DNA of 44,492 nt from Lachnospiraceae bacterium (GTDB lineage: Bacteria > Bacillota > Clostridia > Lachnospirales > Lachnospiraceae): contig JAILAD010000026.1 in assembly GCA_024681795.1 (NCBI GenBank), forward strand, positions 1 to 44,492. Direction: 5' to 3'. Below the pieces are notes generated by a model that did not search any database, was not told where the DNA came from, and was given only the letters and a program-made list of their open reading frames with translations. Below are positions 33,267-44,240 of this stretch, in pieces (the first letter of the stretch is position 1; each line of letters begins with the position of its first letter). The position numbers and the translations under genes are program-made.

Positions 33267-36200
33267 ATGCCGAAAAGAACAGATTTAAAGAAAATACTTG
33301 TAATAGGCTCCGGACCGATTGTCATCGGTCAGGCAGCGGAGTTTGATTATGCGGGAACCCAGGCATGTCTGGCACTGAAGGAAGAAGGGTACGAAGTGGT
33401 TCTGTGTAATTCCAATCCGGCAACGATTATGACGGATACTTCCATTGCGGACAAGGTCTATATGGAGCCGCTGACACTTGAGTATATTGCGAAGATTATC
33501 CGGTATGAAAGGCCGGATGCCATTCTGCCCGGTATCGGCGGACAGACCGGTTTAAATCTTGCAATGCAGCTTCAGAAAAAAGGAATTCTGGAGGAAACAC
33601 AGACGGAACTTCTCGGTACAAAAAGCGAGAGTATCGAGCAGGCGGAAGACAGGGAACTGTTCAAGGAATTATGCATGCGTCTCGGAGAACCCGTACTTCC
33701 CTCGGAGATTGCTTCCTCCATGGAAGAGGGAAGAAAGGCAGCGGAAGAAATCGGTCTTCCGGTTGTTTTACGTCCGGCATTTACCCTCGGCGGGACCGGC
33801 GGCGGATTTGCGGAAACACATGAGGAATTCGAAGAACTGATGAAGAATGCACTTTCCTTATCTCCGGTTCATCAGGTTTTAATTGAAAAAAGCATTAAGG
33901 GCTTTAAGGAAATCGAATATGAAGTAATGCGTGATAAAAACGATACCGCCATTACAATCTGTAACATGGAAAATCTGGATCCGGTCGGAATACATACCGG
34001 AGATTCCATCGTGGTCTGTCCTTCGCAGACGCTGACCAACAAGGAGTATCACATGCTCCGTGACAGCGCCCTCAAAATAATCCGTGAACTTCAGATAGAG
34101 GGTGGATGCAACGTGCAGTTTGCACTGGATCCGAATTCGTTTCAGTACTATCTGATTGAAGTAAATCCGCGTGTTTCGAGATCGTCCGCACTTGCCTCAA
34201 AGGCAAGCGGATATCCGATAGCAAGAGTATCCGCAAAAATCGGAGTCGGAATGACTCTCGATGAAATTCCGATTGCCAATACGCCGGCATCTTTTGAACC
34301 GGCACTTGATTATGTGGTTACGAAAATGCCGCGTTTTCCGTTTGATAAATTTGCGGATGCCAACAACTCGCTTTCCACGCAGATGAAGGCTACCGGCGAA
34401 GTAATGAGTGTCGGAAGAACTTTTGAAGAGAGTCTGTTAAAGGGAATCCGTTCTCTGGAAATCGGACTGTGCCATCTGCACCACAAAAAATTTGATTCAA
34501 AAGATACGGAAGAGATTTTATCTTATATCCACATCGGAACGGATGACAGAATTTATGCGATAGCGGAATTGTTAAGACGCGGTGTGACGGAGGATGCGAT
34601 TTTTGAAAAAACCGCAATTGACCGTTTCTTTATCCGGAAACTTCGTAAAATTGTCGAGACGGAAACGGAAATAAAAGAATACGGAGAAAAAGCAAAAGCA
34701 AAAGACGCAAAAGGAAAAGAAGCAAAAGTAAAAGATGCGGAATTCAGGGATTTGTTATACCGTGCAAAACGGATGGGATTTTCCGACAGGGTACTTTCGA
34801 AACTGCTGGACATGCCGGAAAAAGAAATCTATGAAATCCGCAGGGAACTCGGCATTATGCCCGTTTACAAGATGATTGATACCTGCGCATCGGAGTTTGA
34901 GAGTTATATTCCGTATTTCTATTCGACCTATGAAGAGGAAAATGAATCCGTGGTATCGGACCGGAAAAAAGTGGTGGTTCTCGGCTCCGGGCCGATTCGA
35001 ATCGGGCAGGGTGTGGAATTTGATTATTCCACGGTACATGCGGTACAGACCATTAAGGCTAACGGATACGAAGCAATCATTATAAACAACAATCCGGAGA
35101 CGGTATCAACGGATTATACCTGTTCCGACAAGCTGTATTTCGAGCCGCTCTGTGTGGAAGACGTGATGCATGTAATCGATCTGGAAAAGCCGGTTGGCGT
35201 TATTGCAACACTCGGCGGGCAGACGGCAATCAATCTGGCAGAGCCGCTGAAAGAGCGCGGGGTGAAAATCATCGGCACGGATTGTGATGCAATCGAAAAG
35301 GCGGAAAACAGGGATGCGTTTGAGCATCTGCTTCTGGAGCTGAATATACCGCAGCCGAAGGGAAGAGCGGTAACCTCGGTGGAAGAAGGCGTTGAGGCAG
35401 CAGAAGAAATCGGATATCCGGTACTGGTCCGTCCGTCCTTTGTACTCGGCGGACGCGCAATGCAGATTGTTGCGAAGAAAGAAGCACTTTTGGAATATTT
35501 AAAAAATGCAGTGGAGATTGACAGGGACAAGCCGGTTCTGGTTGATAAATACATTCGCGGAAAAGAAGTGGAAGTGGATGCGGTATGTGACGGAAAGGAC
35601 GTTTTCGTACCGGGTATTATGGAACTTGTGGAACGTACCGGAGTCCATTCCGGTGATTCCATCAGTGTTTATCCTCCGTTCAGTCTTTCCGAAAAAGTAA
35701 GAAAAACGATTCTTAAATATACCAAAAAACTGGGACTCGGGATTGGGATTATCGGACTTTTCAACATTCAGTTCATTGTAGACAAAGATGAGAATGTTTA
35801 CATCATTGAAGTAAATCCAAGGTCCTCGAGAACCGTTCCGTTTCTTTCAAAAGCAACCGGATTTTCCCTTGCGGATATCGCAACTTTGACGAACCTCGGC
35901 ATGAGTTTAAAAGAGCAGGGAATTTTGGAGCGATGCAGGAATGAAAGTACCGAATTTTTTGACAGTAAAAATACAAGGTATATAAAAATCGACGGGGAAT
36001 GGTATCCGGAAGGAGAATGTGCCTGGTACCCGAAAGAGAAGGAGCGGTATTATGTGAAAGTTCCGGCATTTTCATTCTCGAAACTCCGGGGAATGGATGC
36101 GTATCTTTCTCCGGAAATGAAGTCTACGGGTGAAGCAATCGGATATGATAAAAAACTGCATCGTGCGGTTTACAAGGCAATGATAGCATCCGGTCTGAAA

Positions 36201-36596
36201 CTGAAAAATTACGGAACCCTGGCAGTCAGTGTTGCCGACGAGGATAAGGAAGAAACGTTGCCGTTGGTCGAGAGATTTTATAAGATGGGCTTCAACATAG
36301 AGGCAACGACCGTAACGGGTGAATACTTACGGGACCACGGAATCAAAACGAGAATCCGTCACAAACCGAGCGAACATTCCGAAGAATTTCTGGATGATTT
36401 AAAAGCAGGGTATGTCAGCTATGTCATCAACACCCGTGCAGTCCTCTCCGGCAAGCATTACGGAGACGGTGTGGCAATCCGTACCGTTGCGGCACAAAAT
36501 AACGTGACGATGTTAACGTCTCTCGATACCGTAAGAATGTTATTGGATGTTTTGGAAGAAGTGACGATGGGAATATCGACCATCGATGCCGAATAA
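33267..36596 (+). CDS. carB: Carbamoyl-phosphate synthase large subunit
   Basis: A 1109-residue enzyme, slightly longer than the usual about 1070. It has two homologous ATP-grasp halves, each beginning with [26 protein letters not shown] and [24 protein letters not shown] sequences, an oligomerisation segment between them and a C-terminal MGS-like allosteric domain. A Lys/Ala/Glu low-complexity insertion (34684-34740) lies in the central segment. It makes carbamoyl phosphate from bicarbonate, CarA-derived ammonia and two ATP. It is 81 nt downstream of carA in the same transcript. Confidence 0.95.
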   Translation: MPKRTDLKKILVIGSGPIVIGQAAEFDYAGTQACLALKEEGYEVVLCNSNPATIMTDTSIADKVYMEPLTLEYIAKIIRYERPDAILPGIGGQTGLNLAMQLQKKGILEETQTELLGTKSESIEQAEDRELFKELCMRLGEPVLPSEIASSMEEGRKAAEEIGLPVVLRPAFTLGGTGGGFAETHEEFEELMKNALSLSPVHQVLIEKSIKGFKEIEYEVMRDKNDTAITICNMENLDPVGIHTGDSIVVCPSQTLTNKEYHMLRDSALKIIRELQIEGGCNVQFALDPNSFQYYLIEVNPRVSRSSALASKASGYPIARVSAKIGVGMTLDEIPIANTPASFEPALDYVVTKMPRFPFDKFADANNSLSTQMKATGEVMSVGRTFEESLLKGIRSLEIGLCHLHHKKFDSKDTEEILSYIHIGTDDRIYAIAELLRRGVTEDAIFEKTAIDRFFIRKLRKIVETETEIKEYGEKAKAKDAKGKEAKVKDAEFRDLLYRAKRMGFSDRVLSKLLDMPEKEIYEIRRELGIMPVYKMIDTCASEFESYIPYFYSTYEEENESVVSDRKKVVVLGSGPIRIGQGVEFDYSTVHAVQTIKANGYEAIIINNNPETVSTDYTCSDKLYFEPLCVEDVMHVIDLEKPVGVIATLGGQTAINLAEPLKERGVKIIGTDCDAIEKAENRDAFEHLLLELNIPQPKGRAVTSVEEGVEAAEEIGYPVLVRPSFVLGGRAMQIVAKKEALLEYLKNAVEIDRDKPVLVDKYIRGKEVEVDAVCDGKDVFVPGIMELVERTGVHSGDSISVYPPFSLSEKVRKTILKYTKKLGLGIGIIGLFNIQFIVDKDENVYIIEVNPRSSRTVPFLSKATGFSLADIATLTNLGMSLKEQGILERCRNESTEFFDSKNTRYIKIDGEWYPEGECAWYPKEKERYYVKVPAFSFSKLRGMDAYLSPEMKSTGEAIGYDKKLHRAVYKAMIASGLKLKNYGTLAVSVADEDKEETLPLVERFYKMGFNIEATTVTGEYLRDHGIKTRIRHKPSEHSEEFLDDLKAGYVSYVINTRAVLSGKHYGDGVAIRTVAAQNNVTMLTSLDTVRMLLDVLEEVTMGISTIDAE

Positions 36597-36614
36597 TTCC
36601 GGAAAGGATATCAT

Positions 36615-37427
36615 ATGAAATTTACGAAAATGCAGGGCCTCGGAAATGATTATCTGTATTTCTACGAAGAGGTTCCCTCCAATGTGGAAGAACTGGCCGT
36701 AAAACTTTCGGACCGCCACTTCGGCGTCGGAAGCGACGGATTGATCTACATCTGTCATTCGGATGTGGCAGACTTTAAAATGCGAATTTTCAATGCGGAC
36801 GGAAGCGAAGCAAAGATGTGCGGAAACGGCATCCGCTGCGTCGGCAAATATGTTTATGAAAAGGGTTACACGGACAAGACTCTGTTTCGCATCGAGACGC
36901 TGTCCGGCATCAAAACATTGATTTTGGAAGTCAAAGACGGCGTAGTCACGGAAGCCACCGTCGACATGGAGTGTGCGACCTATGAAAAGGAGAAGGCCAT
37001 CACCGTGAACCTGGGAGAAGGTGCGGAAAGCGTTCGTCTTCTTCCGGTCAGCATGGGTAACCCGCACGCCGTGATTTTTACCGAAAATGCGGAAACGGCG
37101 CCGTTAACGACCCTCGGTGCCGCAATCGAGAAACACAAAGAATTCCCCGGCGGCGTCAATGTGGAATTCGTTCAGGTGATTTCCGAAACCGAACTTCGCA
37201 TGCGTGTCTGGGAGAGAGGCAGCGGCATTACGATGGCCTGCGGAACCGGTACCTGCGCAAGCGTAATGGCGGCCATCTGCAAGGGTTACTGCAAATACAA
37301 TACGCCCGTTACCGTACATTTGGACGGCGGCGATTTAACGATTGAGATTAAAGAAGACAACCGCGTATTCATGACCGGTCCGGCAGCTTTTGTCTTCGAG
37401 GCCGATACGGATATCGTGAGGAAATAA
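36615..37427 (+). CDS. dapF: Diaminopimelate epimerase
   Basis: A 270-residue epimerase that converts LL- to meso-diaminopimelate for lysine and peptidoglycan. The two catalytic cysteines lie in AKMCGNGIRCVGKY and TMACGTGTCASVMAA, and MQGLGNDYLYF is the conserved N-terminus. AAAGGA precedes the ATG. It starts 18 nt after carB, so it may be read from the pyrG-carB transcript. It is followed at 12 nt by dapL, which makes the substrate. Confidence 0.95.
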   Translation: MKFTKMQGLGNDYLYFYEEVPSNVEELAVKLSDRHFGVGSDGLIYICHSDVADFKMRIFNADGSEAKMCGNGIRCVGKYVYEKGYTDKTLFRIETLSGIKTLILEVKDGVVTEATVDMECATYEKEKAITVNLGEGAESVRLLPVSMGNPHAVIFTENAETAPLTTLGAAIEKHKEFPGGVNVEFVQVISETELRMRVWERGSGITMACGTGTCASVMAAICKGYCKYNTPVTVHLDGGDLTIEIKEDNRVFMTGPAAFVFEADTDIVRK

Positions 37428-37439
37428 AGGAGAAGAAAA

Positions 37440-38621
37440 ATGATCCGTTTAAATGAGAATTACCTGAATCTGAAAGACTCGTATCTGTTCTACAATATCG
37501 CGCAGAAAACGAAGAAATATTTAGAGGAAAATCCAGGGAAGAAACTGTATCGTATGGGAATCGGGGACGTTTCGCTCCCCCTGGCGGATGCCGTGATTTC
37601 CGCACTTCACAAGGCGGTTGACGATCAGGCGGTAAAGGAAAGTTTCCACGGCTACATGCCCGAATGCGGCGCACCTTCCCTTCGTGAGACGATTGCGCTT
37701 TATTATCACAGAAGGGATGTTTATCTGTCTCCCGAAGAAGTTTTTGTATCAAGCGGAGCCAGTGATGAACTCGGGGACATCCTCGATCTTTTTTCAAGGG
37801 AAAGCACGGCACTGATTATGGAACCGGCTTATCCTGCCTATGTTGATGCAAATATTATGGCAGGAAGAAAAATCGTGCATCTTCCTTCCGGCGAAGAAAA
37901 CGGATTTCTTCCGATGCCGACGGATGATTTGGAGGCGGACCTCGTTTATCTTTGTTCGCCGAATAACCCGACGGGTGCCGTATTCAGCAGAGAGCAGTTA
38001 AAAGTCTGGGTGGACTGGGCGAATGCACGCGGTGCAGTAATTCTGTTTGATGCGGCGTATGAGGCGTTTATCGAGGAAAATCTTCCGCACAGTATTTTTG
38101 AAATTGACGGTGCAAGGACCTGTGCCATTGAGATTTGTTCTTTATCCAAGACAGCCGGATTTACAGGTACGAGGCTTGGGTATACCGTGATTCCGAAGGA
38201 CCTCGAACGCGACGGAATGAATGTCAATGCGATGTGGGTGAGAAACCGTACAACAAAGACGAACGGAGTCTCCTATATCATCCAGAAGGGCGGTGCAGCG
38301 GTATTTACGGAGAACGGACAGGAACAGATTAAACGAAATATAGGGATTTATAAGAAGAACGCAAAAGTGCTGACGGAAGTTCTGGATGAATTGGGAATTC
38401 CCTATTTCGGCGGGAAAAACGCCCCGTATATCTGGATGAAATGTCCGAACGGAATGGGAAGCTGGGAATTTTTTGATCTGCTGCTGAAGGAAATTCAGGT
38501 GGTCGGAACCCCGGGAGAAGGTTTCGGGGCATGCGGAGAAGGATATTTCAGATTTTCCACGTTCGGAGACCCCGAGGATACAAAGGAAGCGGCGCGAAGA
38601 ATATATGAATTATTGAAATAA
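37440..38621 (+). CDS. dapL: LL-diaminopimelate aminotransferase
   Basis: A 393-residue PLP aminotransferase that converts tetrahydrodipicolinate directly to LL-diaminopimelate, replacing DapC/D/E. It contains the characteristic start MIRLNENYLNLKDSYLFYNIAQKT, MGIGDVSLPL, CSPNNPTGAVF and the PLP lysine in SLSKTAGFTGTRLGYT. AGGAGAAG precedes the ATG. Adjacency to dapF supports the DapL lysine pathway typical of many Clostridia. Confidence 0.94.
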   Translation: MIRLNENYLNLKDSYLFYNIAQKTKKYLEENPGKKLYRMGIGDVSLPLADAVISALHKAVDDQAVKESFHGYMPECGAPSLRETIALYYHRRDVYLSPEEVFVSSGASDELGDILDLFSRESTALIMEPAYPAYVDANIMAGRKIVHLPSGEENGFLPMPTDDLEADLVYLCSPNNPTGAVFSREQLKVWVDWANARGAVILFDAAYEAFIEENLPHSIFEIDGARTCAIEICSLSKTAGFTGTRLGYTVIPKDLERDGMNVNAMWVRNRTTKTNGVSYIIQKGGAAVFTENGQEQIKRNIGIYKKNAKVLTEVLDELGIPYFGGKNAPYIWMKCPNGMGSWEFFDLLLKEIQVVGTPGEGFGACGEGYFRFSTFGDPEDTKEAARRIYELLK

Positions 38622-38648
38622 TCCGTGAATTGCGGCAAAGAAAAATAT

Positions 38649-38677
38649 TTACTTGAAACGGGCATTTATGCTATAAT
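38649..38677 (+). promoter_or_regulatory. Promoter of glmS
   Basis: TATAAT (38672-38677) with an upstream TG dinucleotide (extended -10) and a weak -35 TTACTT at 17 bp. The leader is about 80 nt and ends with GGAAGGAGGA before the ATG. That is too short for a glmS ribozyme. Confidence 0.75.
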
Positions 38678-38762
38678 TTTCCCGTAAAAAATTTAGTAGT
38701 TTAAAGCAGTAAATCGGTTTTAAAAAAGGAAAGCCGGGAATACTCCGGAAGGAGGATAAAAC

Positions 38763-40601
38763 ATGTGTGGAATAGTAGGTTATAACGGACCTCTTCAGGC
38801 TGCCCCCATTCTTTTGGACGGGCTGTCAAAACTGGAATACCGGGGATATGATTCCGCCGGACTGTCTGTAAGAAACGGTGAGAAACCGGCAGAAATTGTA
38901 AAAGCCAAAGGAAGACTGAAAGCACTCAGTGCAAAGACCAACGCGGGAAAAGCATTAAAGGGAACCTGCGGAATCGGTCATACCCGCTGGGCAACGCACG
39001 GAGAACCTTCCGAAAATAACGCGCATCCTCATCAGAGTGATGACGGAAACGTGATTGCGGTTCACAACGGTATCATTGAAAACTATACGGAAGTAAAAGA
39101 AAAACTGTTAAAAAAAGGTTACAAATTTTATTCCGAAACAGATACGGAAGCAATCGTCAAACTTGTCGATTACTATTATAAAAAATACAATATCGGTCCC
39201 GTAGACGCGCTGGCAAAAACAATGGTGCGTGTGCGCGGTTCTTACGCACTCTGCGTAATGTTCAAAGATTATCCGGATGAAATCTGGGTGGCGAGAAAAG
39301 ATTCCCCCATGATTATCGGAATGAAGGACGATGCAAGTTTCGTGGCAAGCGACGTCCCCGCAATTCTGAAATATACAAGAGATGTTTACTATATCGGCAA
39401 TCTGGAAATGGCCTGCTTAAAGAAAGGTGCCGTTTCTTTCTACAACCTTGACGGTGAAGAGATTCAGAAGGAATTAACCACCGTTGAGTGGGATACCGAA
39501 GCTGCCGAAAAAGGCGGTTTCGAGCATTTCATGATTAAGGAAATTCATGAACAGCCCAAGGCGGTACAGGATACTCTGAATGCGTATGTAAAAGAATCCG
39601 ACATCGATTTTTCGGGTGTGGGACTGAGTGATGAGCAGCTGAAAAAATTCAGCCATATTCATATCGTGGCATGCGGAAGTGCGTATCATGTCGGTATGGT
39701 TGCCCAGTATGTGATTGAAAAAATGGCCAGAGTACCGGTTCGTGTGGAACTGGCTTCGGAATTCCGGTATCGGAATCCGATTCTGGAAAAGGATGCTTTG
39801 GTGATTGTAATCAGCCAGTCCGGCGAAACTGCGGATACGCTTGCTGCACTCCGCGAAGCAAAGAATGCCGGAATCCTTACACTCGCAATCGTGAATGTGG
39901 TGGGCTCCTCCATCGCAAGGGAAGCGGACAGTGTCATGTATACGATGGCCGGTCCCGAGATTGCGGTTGCTACGACCAAGGCATACAGTGCGCAGCTTGT
40001 CGCAGCGGAACTTCTTGCACTGAAACTCGGCTTCGTAAAGGGACTGATTAAAAAAGAAGATTACGAGGCTCTTCTTGAGGAAGCCAAAACCCTGCCGGAT
40101 AAAATTTCGAGGGTACTCGAGGACAAAGAGCGTATTCAGTGGTTTACCGCGAAATTCTCGAATGCACACGATATCTTCTTTATCGGAAGAGGAATCGATT
40201 ATGCGATTTCACTTGAGGGAAGCCTTAAGATGAAGGAAATTTCCTATATTCATTCCGAGGCTTATGCTGCGGGAGAATTAAAGCACGGAACGATTTCCTT
40301 AATTGAAGACGGCACACTGGTAATCGGTGTTCTGACACAGAGTGAGTTATATGAAAAGACGGTATCCAATCTTGTAGAGGTAAAGAGCCGCGGCGGATAT
40401 CTTGCGGGTGTTACCTCCGCCGGAAATTACGGAGTGGAGGATACCGTTGATTTTACAATCTATATACCGAAAACGGCAGAAATTTTTGCGCAGAGCCTTG
40501 CGATTATTCCGTTGCAGTTAATGGGATATTATATGTCCGTTGCAAAAGGTCTGGATGTGGATAAGCCGAGAAATCTGGCAAAGAGCGTTACGGTCGAATA
40601 A
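38763..40601 (+). CDS. glmS: Glutamine-fructose-6-phosphate aminotransferase
   Basis: A 612-residue enzyme that makes glucosamine 6-phosphate for cell wall amino sugars. MCGIVGYNG provides Cys2; HTRWATHGEPSENNAHPH and the two SIS sugar-isomerase domains (VACGSAYHVGMVAQY and FIGRGIDYAISLEGSLKMKEISYIHSEAYAAGELKHG) follow. The C-terminal DKPRNLAKSVTVE is diagnostic. AAGGAGGAT lies upstream. It has its own promoter but no ribozyme leader. Confidence 0.97.
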   Translation: MCGIVGYNGPLQAAPILLDGLSKLEYRGYDSAGLSVRNGEKPAEIVKAKGRLKALSAKTNAGKALKGTCGIGHTRWATHGEPSENNAHPHQSDDGNVIAVHNGIIENYTEVKEKLLKKGYKFYSETDTEAIVKLVDYYYKKYNIGPVDALAKTMVRVRGSYALCVMFKDYPDEIWVARKDSPMIIGMKDDASFVASDVPAILKYTRDVYYIGNLEMACLKKGAVSFYNLDGEEIQKELTTVEWDTEAAEKGGFEHFMIKEIHEQPKAVQDTLNAYVKESDIDFSGVGLSDEQLKKFSHIHIVACGSAYHVGMVAQYVIEKMARVPVRVELASEFRYRNPILEKDALVIVISQSGETADTLAALREAKNAGILTLAIVNVVGSSIAREADSVMYTMAGPEIAVATTKAYSAQLVAAELLALKLGFVKGLIKKEDYEALLEEAKTLPDKISRVLEDKERIQWFTAKFSNAHDIFFIGRGIDYAISLEGSLKMKEISYIHSEAYAAGELKHGTISLIEDGTLVIGVLTQSELYEKTVSNLVEVKSRGGYLAGVTSAGNYGVEDTVDFTIYIPKTAEIFAQSLAIIPLQLMGYYMSVAKGLDVDKPRNLAKSVTVE

Positions 40602-40642
40602 ATGAATGAAACAAACCGATACATTATAAACAGGAGGCATTT

Positions 40643-41935
40643 ATGGTTAAAGCGGTAGTCGGAGCCAACTGGGGCGATGAAGGAAAAGGTAAAATTACGG
40701 ACATGCTTGCGGAAAAAGCGGACATTGTGGTTCGTTTCCAGGGCGGAGCAAATGCGGGTCATACCATTGTAAACAAGTATGGTAAATTTGCACTTCACAC
40801 ACTTCCGTCCGGTGCATTTTACGAGCATATTACAAGCGTTATCGGAAACGGTGTGGCATTGAATATTCCGATTCTGTTCGGCGAAATCAAAAATATTATT
40901 GACCGCGGAGTTCCGGCTCCGAAGATTATGATTTCCGACCGTGCACAGATGGTAATGCCTTATCACATTCTTTTCGATCAGTATGAGGAAGAGCGTCTCG
41001 GCGGAAAGTCTTTCGGTTCCACGAAATCCGGTATTGCTCCGTTTTATTCCGATAAATATGCAAAAATCGGTTTTCAGGTAAGTGAGCTTTTTGATGACGA
41101 TTTACTGAAGGAAAAAGTAGAGAGAATCTGTGGAATCAAGAATGTTACCCTGGAACATCTGTATCACAAACCGTTACTTGATCCGGCGGAGCTGCTGAAT
41201 ACCTTACATGAATACAGAGACATGGTTGCACCCTACGTAGGAGATGTATCCTCTTTCTTAAACAACGCGCTGAAAGAGGGAAAGACAATTCTTCTGGAAG
41301 GCCAGCTCGGAACCTTAAAAGATCCGGACCACGGTATCTATCCGATGGTTACTTCTTCTTCCACGCTTGCGGCATACGGTGCAATCGGTGCGGGAATTCC
41401 GCCTTATGAAATCAAACAGATTATTACGGTGTGCAAGGCATATTCTTCTGCAGTCGGTGCGGGTGCGTTTGTTTCCGAAATTTTCGGAGAGGAAGCGGAT
41501 GAGTTAAGACGCCGCGGAGGTGACGGCGGAGAGTACGGTGCAACAACCGGACGTCCGAGAAGAATGGGATGGTTTGACTGTGTTGCCTCCAAATACGGAT
41601 GCAGATTGCAGGGTACAACGGATGTGGCATTTACCGTGCTTGACGTACTCGGATATCTGGATGAAATTCCCGTATGCACGGGATATGAAATTGACGGTGA
41701 AGTTACGACTGATTTCCCCGTTACCCATAAGCTTGAAAAAGCAAAACCGGTATTAAAAACATTGCCCGGATGGAAATGTGATATTCGCGGAATTAAGAAC
41801 TACGATGAACTTCCGGAGAACTGCAGAAACTACGTGGAATTCATCGAGGAACAAATCGGATTCCCGATTACCATGGTAAGTAACGGACCGGGAAGAGAAG
41901 ACATTATCTACAGAGAGAGTAAATTATCCAAATAA
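40643..41935 (+). CDS. purA: Adenylosuccinate synthetase
   Basis: A 430-residue GTP-dependent enzyme joining IMP and aspartate, the first committed step to AMP. GANWGDEGKGKITD, QGGANAGHTIV, GTLKDPDHGIYPMVTSSSTLAA and RPRRMGWFD are conserved. ACAGGAGGC precedes the ATG. It lies 41 nt after glmS, so is probably cotranscribed. A strong palindromic hairpin follows. Confidence 0.96.
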   Translation: MVKAVVGANWGDEGKGKITDMLAEKADIVVRFQGGANAGHTIVNKYGKFALHTLPSGAFYEHITSVIGNGVALNIPILFGEIKNIIDRGVPAPKIMISDRAQMVMPYHILFDQYEEERLGGKSFGSTKSGIAPFYSDKYAKIGFQVSELFDDDLLKEKVERICGIKNVTLEHLYHKPLLDPAELLNTLHEYRDMVAPYVGDVSSFLNNALKEGKTILLEGQLGTLKDPDHGIYPMVTSSSTLAAYGAIGAGIPPYEIKQIITVCKAYSSAVGAGAFVSEIFGEEADELRRRGGDGGEYGATTGRPRRMGWFDCVASKYGCRLQGTTDVAFTVLDVLGYLDEIPVCTGYEIDGEVTTDFPVTHKLEKAKPVLKTLPGWKCDIRGIKNYDELPENCRNYVEFIEEQIGFPITMVSNGPGREDIIYRESKLSK

Positions 41936-41942
41936 AACAAGG

Positions 41943-41976
41943 GTGACAGAAGAATTCTTCTGTCACTTCTTTCATT
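41943..41976 (+). terminator. 24-bp perfect palindrome followed by T-rich tract
   Basis: 41943-41966 is a perfect palindrome that folds to a 10-bp hairpin with an AATT loop; TTCTTTCATT follows. It is a likely terminator of the glmS-purA transcript, or a bidirectional element, given its symmetry. Confidence 0.75.
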
Positions 41977-42058
41977 CAAAAAGTAAAAAGATTAACGAAA
42001 AGAAGAATTGAAGAAAAGAAGTAACGAAAAAAAGAAACACTAAAGAAAAGAGAATGAT

Positions 42059-43597
42059 ATGGAAAGAGAAATGATTATTGTCCTCGATTTCGGCGGACAG
42101 TACAATCAGTTAATTGCCAGAAGAGTCCGTGAATGCAATGTATATGCGGAAGTCTGGCCGTATACGAAAAGTCTTGATGAAATAAAGGCGGCAAACCCGA
42201 AGGGAATCATTTTTACCGGCGGACCGAACAGTGTTTATGAGGAAGCCTCTCCCCATTATGAAAAGGGAATATTTGAAATCGGAGTACCGATATTCGGGAT
42301 TTGCTACGGCTCGCAGCTGATGGCATATACGTTAGGCGGGGAAGTGAAAACCGCTCCGGTTTCCGAATACGGCCATACGGATATTGTAACAGACGGCCAT
42401 TCCAGATTATTCCACAGTGTGTCACAGAAAACTTCCGTATGGATGTCCCATACGGACTATATTGCAAAGGCACCGGAAGGTTTTACCGTAACCGCTCACA
42501 GTAAGGATTGTCCGGTTGCGGCAATGGAAAATCCGGAGAAGAAATTTTATGCAACCCAGTTCCATCCCGAAGTAATGCATACGGAGGAAGGACAGCAAAT
42601 GCTTCGCAACTTCGTTCTCGATATCTGCGGATGCAGGGGTGACTGGAGAATGGATTCCTTTGTACAGACCAAAATCGAAGAAATCCGGGCACAGGTCGGA
42701 GACGGCAAGGTGCTTTTGGCACTCTCGGGCGGTGTGGATTCCTCTGTGGCAGCAGTTCTTTTATCCAAGGCAGTCGGAAAACAGCTGACCTGTGTTTTCG
42801 TGGATCAGGGTCTGCTTCGTAAGAACGAGGGAGATGAGGTTGAGGCTGTTTTCGGTCCGAAGGGCGCATATGATTTGAATTTTGTACGTGTCAACGCGGC
42901 GGAGAGATTTTATGAGAAATTAAAAGGTGTGGAAGAGCCGGAACGAAAGAGAAAAATCATCGGCGAAGAGTTTATCCGTGTCTTCGAAGAAGAAGCAAAG
43001 AAAATCGGTACGGTCGACTTCCTGGCACAGGGAACCATCTATCCGGACGTTATTGAGTCAGGTCTCGGTAAATCAGCTGTGATTAAGTCCCATCATAACG
43101 TGGGCGGACTGCCGGATTATGTGGATTTTAAGGAAATTATCGAGCCGCTTCGAATGCTCTTTAAGGATGAAGTAAGACGTGCGGGATTGGAACTTGGCCT
43201 TCCGGAGAAACTTGTTTTCCGACAGCCGTTCCCGGGACCGGGACTCGGGGTTCGCATCGTTGGTGAAGTAACGGCAGAGAAGGTTCGTATCGTTCAGGAT
43301 GCGGATTACATTTTCCGTGAGGAGGTCAGAAAAGCGGGCATTACAAGACCTAACCAGTATTTTGCGGCACTTTCGAATATGCGAAGCGTTGGTGTTATGG
43401 GCGATTTCAGGACCTATGACTACGCCATAGTATTACGTGCGGTAAATACTTCCGATTTCATGACTGCGGAGTGTACGAATATTCCTTTTGAACTGCTTCA
43501 GAAGGTGATGAATCGTATTATCAATGAGGTAAAGGGTGTAAATCGCGTAATGTTTGATTTGACGAGTAAGCCGCCCGGAACGATAGAGCTTGAATAG
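42059..43597 (+). CDS. guaA: GMP synthase (glutamine-hydrolysing)
   Basis: A 512-residue two-domain enzyme that converts XMP to GMP with glutamine. The class I amidotransferase has nucleophile C82 in FGICYGSQ and [11 protein letters not shown]. The ATP pyrophosphatase has [12 protein letters not shown]. The C-terminal dimerisation domain ends [16 protein letters not shown], where most homologues end TIEWE. No purine riboswitch was seen upstream. The 3' end of guaA is a known integration site for mobile elements, and the region downstream here is anomalous. Confidence 0.96.
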   Translation: MEREMIIVLDFGGQYNQLIARRVRECNVYAEVWPYTKSLDEIKAANPKGIIFTGGPNSVYEEASPHYEKGIFEIGVPIFGICYGSQLMAYTLGGEVKTAPVSEYGHTDIVTDGHSRLFHSVSQKTSVWMSHTDYIAKAPEGFTVTAHSKDCPVAAMENPEKKFYATQFHPEVMHTEEGQQMLRNFVLDICGCRGDWRMDSFVQTKIEEIRAQVGDGKVLLALSGGVDSSVAAVLLSKAVGKQLTCVFVDQGLLRKNEGDEVEAVFGPKGAYDLNFVRVNAAERFYEKLKGVEEPERKRKIIGEEFIRVFEEEAKKIGTVDFLAQGTIYPDVIESGLGKSAVIKSHHNVGGLPDYVDFKEIIEPLRMLFKDEVRRAGLELGLPEKLVFRQPFPGPGLGVRIVGEVTAEKVRIVQDADYIFREEVRKAGITRPNQYFAALSNMRSVGVMGDFRTYDYAIVLRAVNTSDFMTAECTNIPFELLQKVMNRIINEVKGVNRVMFDLTSKPPGTIELE

Positions 43598-43607
43598 TTC
43601 CTTAAAT

Positions 43608-43639
43608 CCTGCAAAGCCTTTAATACAGGGCTTTGCAGG
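43608..43639 (+). terminator. Hairpin after guaA
   Basis: CCTGCAAAGCC (43608-43618) pairs with GGCTTTGCAGG (43629-43639) in an 11-bp stem around a 10-nt loop. It lacks a U tract, so termination is probably incomplete. Confidence 0.6.
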
Positions 43640-43706
43640 GTATAAGATAAGGGATACGGGGCGAATTTGGGGCGATTTCTACTAATCTTTTCAAAAATCC
43701 CCAGTT

Positions 43707-43811
43707 TTAGATTCTTTTCGCCAGATATTCATCGTACAGAAGCATTATCCTAGCCCGATATCGGGCTTTTTTTATTTCTTCTATCTCGGTCTTGCTCTCA
43801 CACTTGCTCAT
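43707..43811 (-). CDS. Small hypothetical ORF, basic C-terminus
   Basis: A 34-residue minus-strand ORF starting MSKCESKTEIEEIKKARYR and ending LLYDEYLAKRI. It is rich in charged residues, helical, and reads like real protein. No ribosome binding site is evident. The C-terminal half overlaps a 16-bp palindrome at 43752-43767 that would be a terminator on the + strand. It may be a remnant of a larger protein of a mobile element. Function unknown. Confidence 0.35.
   Translation of the reverse strand: MSKCESKTEIEEIKKARYRARIMLLYDEYLAKRI
43752..43773 (+). terminator. Palindromic terminator AGCCCGATATCGGGCT plus T run
   Basis: A 16-bp perfect palindrome followed by T7 on the + strand. It could finish guaA transcription. 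It also lies within a small minus-strand ORF. Confidence 0.7.
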
Positions 43812-43851
43812 TTGCGCCCGTTCTGGTCGATTGACTATTTACTGGTGGATT

Positions 43852-43950
43852 CTATTGCTTAAAGCCCTGTACGGGGCACACAGCCCTTCTATTTGCCTTG
43901 TCTATGCCATTGTTATCAAAAATACTGTTTATTATTCTGCTCGTGACCAT
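43852..43950 (-). CDS. Small hypothetical ORF
   Basis: A 32-residue minus-strand ORF starting MVTSRIINSIFDNNG and ending AVCPVQGFKQ. No convincing ribosome site. It lies next to another tiny minus-strand ORF in the anomalous region after guaA. It may be a remnant or spurious. Confidence 0.25.
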   Translation of the reverse strand: MVTSRIINSIFDNNGIDKANRRAVCPVQGFKQ

Positions 43951-43972
43951 TAGTAGTGGTCACGCTTTTTTT
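43942..43972 (+). terminator. Intrinsic terminator
   Basis: CGTGACCA (43942-43949) pairs with TGGTCACG (43957-43964) around a 7-nt loop, followed by C and seven T. It is the second strong + strand terminator within 200 bp without a recognised + strand gene between them. An unannotated RNA or remnant gene in 43774-43941 is possible. Confidence 0.82.
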
Positions 43973-44176
43973 ATTTTATGTTTTTACGGAAAGATTTGAA
44001 AGAAGGATAAGAAAGGCAAAAAGGGAAATGTTTTTTAATATGTCAGTTCATCTCGTTTATATCAAGTGACTTTTGAAAACAACGGATTCATTGTCGGTTT
44101 GCAAATACCTGAAAAAGGTATTTCAGATTCCAAAACTATTGAGATTGGTAGGTGATGTATATGTGCTGATTTAATT
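43973..44176 (+). other. AT-rich intergenic stretch after the terminator
   Basis: I see no complete gene. A short open frame from a GTG at 44066 to a TGA at 44155 (29 residues, including FENNGFIVGLQIPEKG) is protein-like but lacks a ribosome site and may be a gene remnant. Base composition is clearly more AT-rich than upstream genes. Confidence 0.4.
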
Positions 44177-44240
44177 GTGAACAAACATTCGCAAAACGGA
44201 AATTCCCAAATTCCCATAAAAAATGAAAGGAGTGAAAAAA

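Noticed and set aside
38678..38762. glmS ribozyme upstream of glmS
   Set aside because: Only about 80 nt lie between the -10 box and the ATG, too short for the ribozyme, and its core is not visible.
41936..42058. Purine riboswitch upstream of guaA
   Set aside because: The gap holds a palindromic terminator and purine-rich sequence, with no TATAAT-G-N-kissing-loop arrangement of the purine aptamer.
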